From Vespula vulgaris (taxonomy: Eukaryota > Arthropoda > Insecta > Hymenoptera > Vespidae), in contig NC_066589.1 in assembly GCF_905475345.1 (NCBI RefSeq), forward strand, positions 2,165,501 through 2,229,500: a stretch of 64,000 nucleotides of DNA. Reading direction: 5' to 3'. The position numbers and the translations under genes are program-made. Under the pieces are notes generated by a model. It saw nothing but the letters and a program-made list of their open reading frames with translations. It did not search any database and was not told the DNA's origin. Positions 44,725 through 58,200 of the stretch are shown here, one piece after another (the first letter of the stretch is position 1; the number at the start of each line of letters is the position of its first letter).

Positions 44725-45896
44725 CTGAAAAATAAAAAATTGAAATTGTTAATAATATAGAGTGTATAGCGACCAATAAATCATTATTTCTCTTACGATA
44801 ATAATATAATACATACTTAAAAAAAAAAAAAGAAAAAAGAAAAAATAAGACAGAAAGAAAATATCGTCGAATTTCTCAATTAAATTTTTAATTTTAAACT
44901 ATCATTCTAACGAGCACAATTTCACGGCGATCTACGTGCCACATGTATGGAAAATGTAAGAATGAAGACTTGTGCAACGTATTATGCAACTCGTCGCACG
45001 ACACAACTTCGTAAGATCATCGATGATCACGAACGATGACGTACTGTGCATATTCGCGACAAGTTCATAAAGAAAAAATAATTATTATTCCATCGATAGT
45101 TCCTAACGGACGCATCGCTTCACGAGCTCCTTGACTTCATCGACTTCCTGATTTACTTAGCACGTTCCTCATTCGATCGAATTTGACATTTGTCCATTAA
45201 GAAATATAACGGATTAATTTAATTCATTGGATTTTTAAAGTAGGTCGAAATCGAACGTAAAAGCGAAGAAGAAAAAAGAAAACGCGCGAGGCTAATGTTA
45301 AGTAACTCGATAATCAACTTTTTTTAAAAATAGTTTATTATGAAAGTGTTTCGAGTTATGTATATACATTTTTATTTATTAAAGATGAAACTTCTTTTGT
45401 AGTGTATAAATAATGATAGAAAAGGGGATAAATGATAAATTAAATTTATGATATTCCATTCGTCGCTTTGGGGTATTGACGAATTTAATACTTCTCGAGG
45501 AGATAGGCCGAGACCTTGAAAGTCGATTCAATCGAGCGGAATGCGGATTCTTCGATCATTTAAAAAATAATCTTATAAACCGGTGGCCGAAGTGATCGAA
45601 CGTGACGATGGTCCTCTACGATGATCCTTTTAATCGAAAATATCATGATGGACCCGAGAAAAGAATTTTCTCCTTACGCAAATCTTTATACACATACATT
45701 TACGTATATAATATATGTATATACAGAGCTTCCCTCCTTCGCGTGAAGAAACATCGATATCGATCGCCTCCTGTTTAAGAAATGCCGGAAATTTCGTAAG
45801 AGTATCTACGTGTTAGTGCATCTTAAGAAATAATATGTTACTCCTATGAGTAAGTTATAATACCTACATGTCAATTTTTTCTTTCTTCTTTCTTTC

Positions 45897-45928
<32 letters not shown>

Positions 45929-46784
45929 CTTTTAAAGACGATGTTGCATATAAAATTTCCAAGTTCTGACTGGGTAGTTCCAAATAATGATAAAGTAACA
46001 TCGAGCGTAATATTAGACTTATAACATCGTATCATATTATACAATATTAGAAACTTGTAATCTCGTTTGCACAATAACAAATTATTTATATCAATATTTA
46101 TTTTTGAAATCTATCTATGTAATATTAATTAAAAATATAACGATGTAAGAGTTGAAAATATCGTGTATATTATATACACCCATATGAAATGTAATAATCG
46201 TTCATTCACAAAGTTCAAACTGACATTAGAGAAAACACCCGTGGTTTCCTTGTTGGGAGATAACGACAGTGATCGTTGTAACGGATGAGGAGAAGAAGAA
46301 AAAGGAATAGAATGAGAGTCGAAGTAGGCATCGATCATGCGTATAAATGAGCGAGTAAAAGTTTCTTAGTCGTTCTTCACCGTTCGTACGACTAGCTCAT
46401 GGAATGTATTTCGCAATCTTATGTTAATTTTGTTAGTCACCCTCGATCTCTGTTGCTCTCGCGTATTTCTTTAACTCCATCCACGTGTTCGAGACAGCAT
46501 AGAACGAAGATATAAAATCTTACGTCCTACGAAGTCCTACGATTTTTCCTGAAACGAATGACGTTCTAGATCTAATATCGTTTAATCAGAAGTCTGTAAA
46601 AATATTATAAACCACGTTGTTGTTTTCTAACCAATAGAGAAATTGTCTCTCTGGACTCGTATGTCTGGCAATAAGTGTCTCTAATCACTCTTACTATATG
46701 CGTCTGCGATGGTAACGAGGTAGTAAAGAATAGTAAAGAGACATACTGACAATGAGATTGAGAACAATAGGAGGACAAAGAGGA

Positions 46785-46791
46785 GGGAGAG

Positions 46792-46825
<34 letters not shown>
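46785..46825. repeat. (GA)n microsatellite
   Basis: GAAAGAAA passing into a pure GA run. Confidence 0.9.
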
Positions 46826-46828
<3 letters not shown>

Positions 46829-47394
46829 ATTTGCCCTTTCGACACCATCGATTGTCCATTGTCCTCGAAGAGACGAACGTCCACCTTTTCCCCTTCCTAT
46901 ATTTATTCATTTCTTCGTCATTGACACCGGGAAAAATTGAAAATACACTCGACCGGTTTTACGATCATCTCCGTACTTCTAATTCGTCATACCGCGATTA
47001 TGCGAACACCGACAGAATAACCATTAAAGTTCATTAGTCGCTTCGGTTGTTGCACAAGCTGCAGGCGTTCTCCCCAGGAAATACATCGATTACTTTCTTA
47101 AAATTCTTGTTCCCTTTTACACGCACACATCATATCGTTTAATTTCATTCGTTTCGTCATTGGCCGTTTAATTTTTCGAGGCTCGTTTAAAATTCGACTC
47201 CATGATGATTTACGTAAGTACTCGACAAACAAACAGAGTGGAAAGGAACAATGTCGAGGGTATTGTTTTAATCTGATTGATGCGACAATAGACAAAGAGA
47301 ATGCAATGAATCTACTGGTATATAAAATCGATCGTATATATTCTCTGTTTGTGCTTGTATTTAACTGACTCTCGTAGGAAGAAGATAGCATTGG

Positions 47395-47640
47395 ATGTCT
47401 GGACCCTTGAATAATGGGAGAGTCTGGATTACGGAGCTAACGTCGATAGCTATGGAGGATCGAGATTTCGTCGAGCTGCTATCCAGGTCAGACAGAGAAA
47501 GCAGCAGCAGCAACAGCAGTAGCAACAGCAGCAGCAGTAATAGCAGCAGAAATCTGACTACAGTGATACAAGAATCTTATGTAATTCGTGATCGCGTCTC
47601 TCATAAACCAATCGAAATAGAAAAAAAATTCACACGTTAG
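47395..47640 (+). CDS. doubtful 81-codon Ser/Asn-rich frame
   Basis: ATG to TAG. A normal-looking start (WITELTSIAMEDRDFVELL) leads into an AGC/AAC repeat giving a Ser/Asn run of about 20 residues, then VIQESYVIRDRVSHKP. No splice sites or neighbours support it. It could be a repeat expansion in non-coding DNA. Confidence 0.2.
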   Translation: MSGPLNNGRVWITELTSIAMEDRDFVELLSRSDRESSSSNSSSNSSSSNSSRNLTTVIQESYVIRDRVSHKPIEIEKKFTR

Positions 47641-48190
47641 TTTATATTATACAATATCCATGTTCTAACAGTATTAGATATTTTATCATATTATTTATGT
47701 ATATGAAGGATATATGCAATATGAAAAGTTTTTAAGAAAAATGAATCAATCAATTTCATCGTATAATTTTAAAGTTAAATCTTAATCATGAGATCGAGAA
47801 ATTTGATACAGAAAGTGGAGTTGTTCAATCTACTTTCTAAGAGAGCAATAACTTCTAACGTTTATCTTAATATATCACATTTTGTTCTAATAGTTTGAAT
47901 ATTTGTAATAAAAGCTAATCTCGTTCGAAAGTAAAGAAAACGTCGAACTCATCAATCTTGAAGATAACTTTCGATGTTTAAAATGGAGTTGCTCATTAAA
48001 CAGAATTAAAGTAAGAATTATGAAAGTACCTAAATGGAAAACTATTAACAATTTTGTTCACATAGCAAACGATAATCATTCTCTTTCCTATAATGGTACA
48101 TGCGTGTTACAATTTTTCTGTCATTTTAAGCAACATTATGATAATGCGAAGAGAATGAGCGTTAAGTTAATACTTTAGACGAGTAAAAAC

Positions 48191-48193
<3 letters not shown>

Positions 48194-48238
<45 letters not shown>

Positions 48239-48292
48239 AAAAAATCAAATGTTCTATAAGAAGATTGTTGTATGTATGTGTGTGTGTGTGTG
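48194..48292. repeat. (GA)n followed by (TG)n
   Basis: A GA run at 48194-48232 and a TG run at about 48279-48292, separated by 46 bases. Confidence 0.9.
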
Positions 48293-49064
48293 TCTGTATA
48301 TGTACATGCAAGAAAGGCGTTGATCTCGATCGAGTCGAAAGGGAAATAAAATTCAAGAAGAAAGTTCACTTCCTAATAATACCAGTTCGTTATCGTCACT
48401 TCGATTCGACAAATATTATAAACTTGAAATTGCCATAACTTAAGAGATAAGAACAGCTTTTTCTTCTTTTTTTTTTTCTTTTCAATCGATAATTCAATCA
48501 TTCTAATTACGCGTAAAAAAAATGTATCGAGATAACCAACTCTTGCAAAAATATCGTCGAAAAAGAAGATATTCATTTTCTTTTATCTTTTTATTCTTTT
48601 TTTTTTTATATTTAACTTCTGATTTTTTAAATTGAAATCATTTTATTATTTTTTTCGCGATATGTTAAAACATAGAAAAACCTTATATCATTACTATGAG
48701 AAATGATAATAATCGAATCAAGAGACGAATTTTGCTGTAAAATCATTCAAGCGTGTCGATATATTCAGGTACATTTATACAGATTACATATATATACATA
48801 CATATATATCTATATATATACATATATATAAATTGTGATCATGCCAGCATCAGAACGAGCAATTTTCAAAGAGTATGCAGTTTCACGACAGGAATAATAA
48901 TAAAGGAAATACGTTCTCTTTAGAAGTTGTAGCTAACAGGAGCTCGTTCCCTTTGCCAATTAATTGGATGCATATTTTATATGGTAACGTGTATCCATCG
49001 TATTGGAACTTTGCGTGAACATTAATAACAGAATATTATCTGTCGGTTGACAATAGAAAGAAAA

Positions 49065-49067
<3 letters not shown>

Positions 49068-49100
<33 letters not shown>

Positions 49101-49148
49101 AGAGAGAGAGAGAGGAAGAGAGAAAGAGAGAGAAAGAGAAAGAAAGAG
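49068..49148. repeat. GA-rich microsatellite, 80 bp
   Basis: Two long GA runs joined by AGG and AAAG interruptions. Such tracts can bind GAGA-factor-like proteins in insects. Confidence 0.9.
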
Positions 49149-51300
49149 GTCATACGAATCATTGTCCTCGAATACTTTCGCTTTAACCGTTCATTCGTAT
49201 GAGATCAGATCGTTCCAGACTCGAAATTTATGACGACCAATAGGATATTAGTTATGTAGACAGATTAATTATACCTTAATTACACCAACTTTTCACCATC
49301 GAACGTTTCTCAATTATCAAGACTCAAACTAAAAATAATAAAGAGTCTTTAATTTCTAGAGTGTTTCCACTCTCTTGCTTCGACCTGACAAAACAAACTT
49401 AACTAGCATAAATATATTTGAAGCTAATATTATTAACGGTTCTTATCTCGACTCGCTTGTTTACGTATCGTCATAAGTATCGAATCACTTATAATATCTC
49501 GATTCGATCGATAATAATAATTATAATTAGCAATAAATAATGATAAGCAATATGAAGAACGATAGGTAATCCAATAAAAATAGGAAACTTTTGTCGTGAG
49601 ATAGGATTCTTGAAAGAAATTGCAATTTTAACACGGTAGAAGGACAGAAATTAATAATCTGCACCGTTGAAGGTCATCGAGAAAATGATTTCACTCCTGT
49701 TCGTGAGAATTCGTCCGTTACCCTTGCAAGTCCCAACGCATATCTCTCTTTCTCTCTCCCTCTCTATTTCTCTTTCTTTCTATCTTTTTCTCTATATCTC
49801 TTTTTCTCTCTCCGTATCTCTCTTTCTCTATTTCTCTTTCTTCCTTCCTCTCTGTCAACATCGATGATAGCTAAGGCAGAAAGGAATTTGCAAACGACGA
49901 TGTTCGACTCCTCGGCGTTTATGGCAGAGAAAGGGTACGATCTGGCACGTCCACTGGCATCCAAGCATGATTCGAAGAGGAATATTCGATGTAGGTATGT
50001 CGATGGAGGACTCGTATAACCTGTCCTCCTTCCACTCTAACTTAATTTCTTTTCTCTAAGAACTTAGCAGAATGATATTTATTATATGCATAAATGTATA
50101 TATAAAATATACATACACTAAAATAAATATATACTCAACTGTATTTTAGCATAATTAAAGAAGTAATTGCGAAATATAAACGATTAATAAATAAATTATA
50201 AACGAAATTGATAATAAATGAGATAACTAATGTTGAAAATATAAAAAAAATATCTATAGATAGATGAAAACGATGACAGAAATTCTCGCGTTAGTATTCT
50301 ACGGTTCCTTTGTCCTGAACAATGTGTGTAGTAATATAATCTAGAAAATGTGCTGACGCTCTCTTGAGAACTCACGCGAGAAGAAGAAAACGTAGCGAGA
50401 CTATGAGAGAGACCAGATCAACGAGAACAGAGAAGAAAGGATTGAAAGAAGTCACGAAAAAAACGTCGGCCATCGAAATCTCCGAAGAGGAATGATGAGA
50501 AAGATTAAAAGTAGAAAAGGAAAAGAAGGAGAGAGAAATAGAGCCAGAGAGAAAGAGAAAGAGAGAGAAAAAGAGAGAACAAGAAGCGAGGTATAGCCTG
50601 GTCGGCGTCGTTGACGTTGACCAAGCATCGATGTCTCCGTCTAAAGAAGAAATGCACTTAACAAATAGAAAGATAAGTAACACATATACATAACACATTT
50701 ATTTACGATGATTATTCACTTACTTCTCTGCGCATCAGCCGCTTCTCCCTACTCCTATTATTTATCCTCGACTTCCTCTATACATATACGTATATATCGT
50801 GTTCTTGATAATACACAGAATCGATATAAACGATCGTTACACGTTCGATGAGCACCACCGGATCCACGAGGATTCTTGTAACAACACTCTACACGATTCT
50901 GGTTATGCGCGTCTAAGTAAGTATGTGCGTGGACACAGGAAAGTGAGATGATCTTAACAGGGGAAAAACTTAGACGAGTTTCAGGATATCAGAGACAAAG
51001 ATGAAGATATATCAGAAACAGGTGTGTATATATATATATATATAGACACAGGTGAAAGAAAAAATGGATAGGAATACTATTTAATCTAAAATCCAACTTA
51101 GATATAACGAAAGTCCCAACTTCTTTACTCGCGCTATACGATCACATTTATCACGCGTGCATTGAGACGTATAGATATCAGAAGAAATATAATTATTATA
51201 TCGTTTTCGTTTCGTTTAAAAAATCCGATGAATTTATCACTAAAGCACCCACAATATATATACATACGTATATATATATAAAACTTATTTTTCGATGTTT

Positions 51301-51630
51301 CGAAGGTTGCCGGACGAGCAGGCACCGACTGCCTTCGCGACACGATCCCGTGCCGTGGTATGCGACCGCTCGACCTCGCCTAAGAACCTTTTAGTTTCCA
51401 TAGCAGCCGTATAGCGCCACTATCCACTACCCTGGTACCGTTACCTGTTCCTTCGCAGGTGGGGCAAACAGTCCCAATCAGGCCCCACCACCATATCTTC
51501 TCCTTCTCCTACTTTCCTCTACTGATGTCAGGACTTTAGATCCACGTCATTGACGACGAACAACCGTCTGGTGTTCCTGTCTGTCGCGGGTGTCTTCTTG
51601 CAGGTGCATCCTGTATTTCTACCTCTGTAG
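51301..51630. promoter_or_regulatory. GC-richer block, possible promoter or conserved element
   Basis: Clearly higher GC than its surroundings, with no open frame. It continues at 52030-52170 across an AT-rich insertion. A location upstream of myosin XV makes a promoter or enhancer possible, but there is no direct sign of a start site. Confidence 0.3.
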
Positions 51631-51642
51631 GGTATTTGTATA

Positions 51643-52020
51643 CAGGGTGGGAAGAAATAGCGTAGTTAGATTTTAAGAGATCGTCGAGTACGAATAAGAA
51701 AATTTTAATAAAGTTTAGTTTTAAAAATCACTGTTCCTTCCTCTTTCTTTTTTCTTTCTTTTCGTTTAGAGATTTTTAAAGATTATTTTATACAATGTAC
51801 TGATCATATAAACAATTTATTCTATGTAGAAAATACATTCTATACGATGTACTGATTATATAAATAATAGTTTCACGTTATTTGATTATAGTGAATATTA
51901 AACTTTATTACGATTTATAAGTTATAATAAAATAGACATCTTAGTTTTACTATTATCATTTTGCTATTACAATTACTATTTTGAATCTGTTTCTGTTTCG
52001 TTATAATTTTTTCAACACCC
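51643..52020. mobile_element. candidate MITE (mariner-like ends)
   Basis: Starts TA-CAGGGTGGGAAG and ends CAACACCC-TATA. The ends are an imperfect terminal inverted repeat (GGGTG/CACCC core) with TA at both edges, as in Tc1/mariner-type insertions. The 378-bp AT-rich interior has no frame. It interrupts a GC-richer block, and the flanks carry the mirrored words CTACCTCTG (51619-51627) and CAGAGGTAG (52031-52039). Confidence 0.35.
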
Positions 52021-52681
52021 TATATGTATGCAGAGGTAGACCCGCGCCCTCCCCAAATGGTATGAGGACCCCCAAAGAGGTCATCTAATCCTCGGGCCAT
52101 TGTCCCCATACGGGATTCCCAAGTTGACCCCGGCGCGTGCCAGTCATCGATGAACACGTGCTCTAGAGAGATCGATGGAATCATCGTTTTTGCGTAAACT
52201 CATATAATATTTGTCTAGCTTGACATTAGAATGTTGTAGATTATGAAGGACTTTTGAAAGAGAAGATCATTGCAGTCGAAGTTTCTGAAGAATAGGAAAT
52301 GAATCCTTTTCTTCACGATTATCATATCATTATCATAATTATCTAAATAATTATTATCAAGGAATGATCGAGGATTTCACTCCTGATTTTATGATTATAT
52401 ATAAAAAGTAGTTAAAGCTTAACAGGAACTATATTAATTACTTTACTGTGTTATTTTATGTAACAAGAACAAAAGTTTTGTTCAATTTATCGTATTTATA
52501 CTTTGTTAAAATTAAGGAAAATAGATCATAAGGATGTTAAGAATACTTTCGAATAGCATACTTTAAAATGCTATACTTTAAAAGATCTTCACGTAGCAAC
52601 CCTAACAAGTCATTGACGAACGCCATCTTTATTCTTCGATCTACTTTTCTTGATTTTTATTCATTCTTCGTCGTCAAAAAA

Positions 52682-52683
<2 letters not shown>

Positions 52684-52728
<45 letters not shown>
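52684..52728. repeat. (TA)n microsatellite
   Basis: About 45 bases of alternating T and A. Confidence 0.95.
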
Positions 52729-52730
<2 letters not shown>

Positions 52731-55700
52731 TTAACAATGCTATCATCGTAATTCACAAAGGGGTTAAGAATTTTGTGTGCTCCTTTTGCTTTTAAATAAT
52801 CATGAACGCATAGATACATGTACTTATACGTACATACCTACATATCTTCAGACATTAAAACGTTTCGATTATTCTCTATTTCATGATATGTAACCAGCTG
52901 CACTATCACGCTACTGGTATGCAAGCAATGCACTTATAGATTCCCATTCACCGTTCCTGCGGTTTCTTGAGCAAAATACTAGTACTCACGGGTTAAAGGA
53001 AACCTTGGCCATATTAGTCTTCTTCAAGGAATAATATACTTTTCTTTTAATCAGCTAAGTCTTTCAAGTTCTTTTTTTTTTCTTTATTGTTTTTATAACT
53101 AACGAACGAGCTAGTCGAAGGATTACATGGATCGCACGGTCGCATTTCTTACATGAATCCTGTCCCCGTTGCTTCCTTAATGAAACTCGATCGCTAATAT
53201 ATTCTATTTTCTCTATTGTCGACATTTTACGTGATACTCGTGCCGACGACCTCATCTATAATGACCTGCTCGATCGAGGTAAATAATTTCGGTCGAATCT
53301 CTTTGGTCGTATTTAAGTAGAAAGTAACTGAATTCTTTATCGTCGAAATGTTACGATGTAAGGAGGACTTATCCGAATTTTGAAGACAGTCGAGTACTCA
53401 CTAGAATTGTTATTGTCGCTGTTTACACGTAAATGTATGTATTGATAGATTTGAGTTATTGATAAATACTAAATGATAATCTCTCAATACGTCCTTTTTT
53501 TTTGGTTTAATATTCAGGAAATTTAATGAAATCTCATAGAATGAAGTTTATAATTCAAATGGAATTGAGTGCTCTTTTTATTTTATATATTTCTTCGAAT
53601 ACAATATCTATGAGGCAGTCATAATCTTTTTTATTTTTGTAAAAAATATGTTCTTGTTGAAGTGAAAATAATTGAGAAAGCAGTTGACAAATCTGTTATA
53701 CTATAATTATCAGAATTTTTTAAATCGAAACAATAAATAAGTAATGTTCTTGTTGTTTATAAATTTTTAATTCTAATCATTATATGGCAGGCTAAAATAA
53801 TAATAATAAATTACTCGCAAGGTAAAATATACTGATATGATAATACTTTATTATATTGAGTTTTACTCAGAGGATACTTTGCCGACAATTCAGAAACAGT
53901 TTTCAACTGATGGTAATAATGAAATGGTTGATAGTTGATTCTTAACCGCAGCTTCTTTACCGACGTAGCTTGCTTTCTCGAATCACTTATCAAATCGTAT
54001 TCAGAAAAGTGATAGAAATAATACTAGAACCTATAGATGGCGCGTAAATGATTTGAATTTAAATACAACTTTCAAAATATATTAATTAATATATTAATAT
54101 TTTTTAAGTAACATTTTCATTCTCTTAATTATCTTTTAACACTTAAATAGAGTTTATTACTGAGATGTTTGTTTCTTTAGAACAACTAAAATGATTTGCA
54201 ATAAAATGGCAAAGAATATCTACATTCTTTTATTTAGTTCGTACAATAATTTTTTACAATAATTTTTCAAGAGAGATATGTATAGAAATAAAGAGTAAAA
54301 AATCATCAGAGATAATAACATCAAATCAGAAGATTTTTCCTGTCCAAAATTTTATGACAATCAATATTTGATATTTAGCTTGGAACTAATTGGAGCGGAA
54401 AAACGTTCGCACTCGATAAGCATCGGCCTCGATAAGGGGTTGGCTATCGCATTTTTATCAACGGCAGGGCAAATATTTGAGCCGGCACTTGGCCGAATCG
54501 ATGAACGCGGCGGTCGCGGCGTGCCGTTCGAGTAGTGAGATAAAATTAACAGCGAACCATACTCAGGCAGAAAGTGACCAATAATGTTTGGACGAAAACG
54601 ATTGCATGGTATTCATAAAAAATAATGCAAACATATTAAAGAGCTTATCTCTAAGGGGACAGATGATTAAATATGCCGACCATTTTTTTGAGCTCTCATA
54701 CGAATCCACCCCTTGGCAATAATATAAATCGAACGTTTGTGTCGCGCACTGCTGCTACTGCTGCTGCTGTGGATCCTGAAGAGGACATAATTTCATTTAA
54801 ACTTTTATTGGATTACGTCGTATCACGAATCCCCGTAAAAATATATCATCGTTCTGCTTTGTTATCTCGCGCGGCGTCGCCCGAGTACCTATACTATATC
54901 GCCGTCCTACCTACAATATCGTCCCAGTCGGAATTTTTATAATGCAGAAAGGAGGATATAGCCATCTTCGATTGATATGGATGAGATGGCACGAGTTATG
55001 ATATACGCTCGGTTTGAAATGGAAAATCATGCCTGGATTGGATTCGCACGTGAGCTGAAATAAAGTTACACCGGTAACCTTAAACCTCGAGTCCTCTACC
55101 CCTTCTTAACTTTAGTTCTCTTCTCTCGACTACCCTCTATTTGCTTAGTTATATCGGCACTTTGTCGAAGATAAGTCCCATGGAATTTATATCATCGAGT
55201 TTCGCGAAGACGATCGTTCCAGAAATTTCCCGTAATTGTTCCAAATCGCGTATCTATCGTTTGTAAAGAATTATTTCATCGTTTCATTTAACCGTGGAAA
55301 CTCAGTTTTCGTACTATTAAATTAAATAAATTCGTAAAATTCTTCGAGAGCGAATCAGAGGGTTGGAATATTTATTTCTAAGCCGTCGGATTTTGAATTT
55401 AAACGGTGGAGAATCGAGACAATTTTTCGACAGGGATACAAGAGCAAGAGAAAGAGAGAGGGAGAGAAAAAAGAAAGAAAGAAAGAAAGAAAAAGAGAAA
55501 GAGAGAGACAATGTGCGGAAGGGAAGGAATATATAAAGTTTAGCAAGAAGGACGGAGATGAAAAGAGAGAAAAGAGAAAAGAGAGCCGGGGAGAGAGTAG
55601 CAGACAGTGTAGTCCCTGGTCGCAACTTAAATTGACTCGATAAAAGTTCGCGGAATAAAGCGGCCCTGAGCTTCGCCACTATATCAGAAACATCTGCCAA

Positions 55701-56248
55701 ACGTTATTACAACTTTGAATAAAGAACGGCGTTGGGTGACCGTGTGAGAGAGAAAGAGAAAACTTCCCTTTTTTTCCTGATAAACGACGAGAAGGTAGAG
55801 GAGGAGAGAATCGTTTCTCTTCCACGGCAAACTTTTTCGTTTCTGCACGGCCTTTGCGAGAGAACTTCGACGATAAATCAAGTCGTTATTTTAATTTCAA
55901 CAGGAATGTGTCACGATGGTGAGCTTGTTCTACGCCTCCTCTTCCCCCTCCTCTCTTTTTTTAACCATTTTCAAGCACGTCGTTAATCGTTATACAACAA
56001 TTAAACGAATGAAATGGTGGTAATACCGAATAACGCTATTATCGAACAATTATAAATAATTAACTGTAATTTTAGTTTCTTTCGTAACCGAATGACGACT
56101 GGAGAAAATAATCGGATAAAAGAGTCGACTTTTTTTAATCAATTACACAACCATCTAAATAAATCAAGAGGATATACAAATATCTTTATGAGTTATCTAT
56201 CGTAAATTCTTCGAAAAGCATAATTGAATATCCTTAAAAGAAATAGAG

Positions 56249-56251
<3 letters not shown>

Positions 56252-56281
<30 letters not shown>
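56252..56281. repeat. (GA)15 microsatellite
   Basis: Pure GA dinucleotide run. Confidence 0.95.
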
Positions 56282-56285
<4 letters not shown>

Positions 56286-56699
56286 GAGAAGAGAACTGAT
56301 AAACGTTCCACTCAAGCATCTCTCTTCTCCCAAAGGAAACTGTGAGGAGCGTTGAGAAGGCAGATTGAGAACCTCCGGCGATACGATGGTGGGTCGATCG
56401 ATCGGAATTAATCGAGTATGCTAGCGAGAGAGAGAGAAAGAGAGAGAGTGAGAAAGATAGAAAGATAGATAGAGACGGAAGCCGGAGGTCGAACGCGAGA
56501 TTTCTGACGATTTAATTCCACGAATGAGTTTTCATCGTCACCGAATGCTATCGGAATTCCTGAAAGTTTTAGAATTCCGTTACGATTTCGCTTCCATATA
56601 TCTAATCCAGAATAAATCAACAATGGTTTCTGAGAACTCATAGAGATTTGTTCGCGCGCGCGCACGCGTCGCTAGGCACGTTCGATTCTCGCAAGTCGA

Positions 56700-56870
56700 G
56701 CATTCCACGGCGGCCATTAGTAACCGAATTAATTAAGCAAATCGGTAGCCGCGATGCAGTTACAATTAATCTGCTACGCGATCCCGCATAGTTATCCGAT
56801 GCAATATCGCACATTGCCGAGCTAATAGCGCGAGCATTTCTCTCGACTTTCGCCTGGGGGACGTAAATTC
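56700..56870. promoter_or_regulatory. candidate conserved non-coding element
   Basis: A 170-bp block of balanced composition with homeodomain-like words (GAATTAATTAAG, ACAATTAAT) and no simple repeats or frame, standing out between low-complexity stretches. Function is inferred. Confidence 0.3.
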
Positions 56871-57065
56871 TTCTTATCTAGAATGCTTTAAAATTTTGTA
56901 ACCGTATCCTTTTACCTTACCAGATTACTTATCACGGTTAATTATCTATTTCATATCAGAGATCTGATAGACTTTTTAATTATAAATTTGCGATTTATAT
57001 AGATATACCTAATATATATCTTTTGATATCGTTCGATTAGAATTAAAAATTTGTTAATAAATATA

Positions 57066-57071
<6 letters not shown>

Positions 57072-57106
<35 letters not shown>
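57072..57106. repeat. (TA)n microsatellite
   Basis: Alternating TA run in a very AT-rich context. Confidence 0.95.
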
Positions 57107-57108
<2 letters not shown>

Positions 57109-57959
57109 TATATATAGATAATAATATATCAGAGCAAATTAAATTGTCTATCAAAATAAATTTTTTAATAATTTAGCGTTAAGAGAGTCTTAAGTTTTTA
57201 TTAATAATCGAATTATTCAAGTCCTTTCGTTTTTCTAAATGCACTAATTTCTTAAATACACTTTTTCTATATTCACTTAGATATATTCAATTATAATCAT
57301 TTACGCCAGATTCACTCTCCGCAACATAATTGCATTAGCTAGCCTAGAAATTAAATAACTTATGGAACAGTCAGGTCATGGCAGTTTGAATATTACTATC
57401 GATTCGAAATGGAACGATACTGCTCGACGCGTCGGTTTTGCTCTGGTCGACGTTTAAGAGACGAGATGATTTTGTAAAATTGTCGCCCGCTTTTTCTACA
57501 ATAAGTGGAAACGAGGAAGCGTCAAGCGCGTTACGAGCGGATCGCTCGCGCGTTAAACGGATATTTGTCTCTCAGCGCGAAGCGCTCTGACATTTCCGTT
57601 GTTATTTCATCGTTATTTCGCGTCTATTTCTGACGCACGGATGAAGAAGAATTATTTGCAGGTCGTTCGTCCTCTAAAAACAAATTGATAAATAGCAGCT
57701 ATGAAAAATCATGGAAACGATTCGATCCTGAAATACGATGAAAAACATAATCAACAGGAAAATAAAAAAAAAAAAAAGAGAGAAAAAAAATAAACGCGCA
57801 TCCATGTATAAAAATCGAGTTGTACGATCGTCTTAAAACTAAGACTCTTTTAAGATCAGAAAGAACAAAATGGATTAGTCGACCGTGAGTAGCCTCAATT
57901 CGCGTCCTTCTGACCCTTTTTTTTATGTACTCGCGCAATCTATCGCGAGGCAGGATCGT

Positions 57960-58200
57960 AAAATGGATCGGAGCGATTAATTATCGGTCGCAAACGACGC
58001 TCGAGACCATAATCCGATCGAGTTTAAATGTCGAATGGGGGTTTCCAAATCGCGTCGGGGTGTGATTTGTGGGGAACGCTTAGAGGACGAAATTGCACCG
58101 CAGGACCAAGCAGGATCGGTCCTGCGCCAGGGTGATTAGACGTTATTGATGCTCCGAGGTCGCTAGCAGTTTCCTGCTGACAAATAGCCTGCTAACTCTC
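57960..58200. promoter_or_regulatory. candidate conserved non-coding element with inverted repeat
   Basis: GC-richer block without a coding frame. It contains a perfect 9-bp inverted repeat, CGCAGGACC at 58099-58107 and GGTCCTGCG at 58118-58126 (10-nt loop), and a homeodomain-like GATTAATTATCGG. Confidence 0.3.

Larger units (their letters stand above)
44725..51300. other. non-coding 5' flank / 5' UTR intron of myosin XV
   Basis: AT-rich sequence rich in simple repeats, with GA tracts at 46785-46825, 48194-48232 and 49068-49148. It probably contains the first intron and possibly the promoter of myosin XV, which I cannot place. Apart from a Ser-rich frame at 47395-47640, nothing looks coding. 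Confidence 0.45.
52200..56680. other. non-coding flank
   Basis: AT-rich sequence with GC-richer patches near 54420-54560 and 54690-54930 (including a CTG run). A (GA)n tract lies at 56252-56281. No gene identified. Confidence 0.45.

Noticed and set aside
54673..54942. 89-codon plus-strand frame
   Set aside because: Contains a CTG/GCT repeat and no splice or start context; composition does not suggest a protein.
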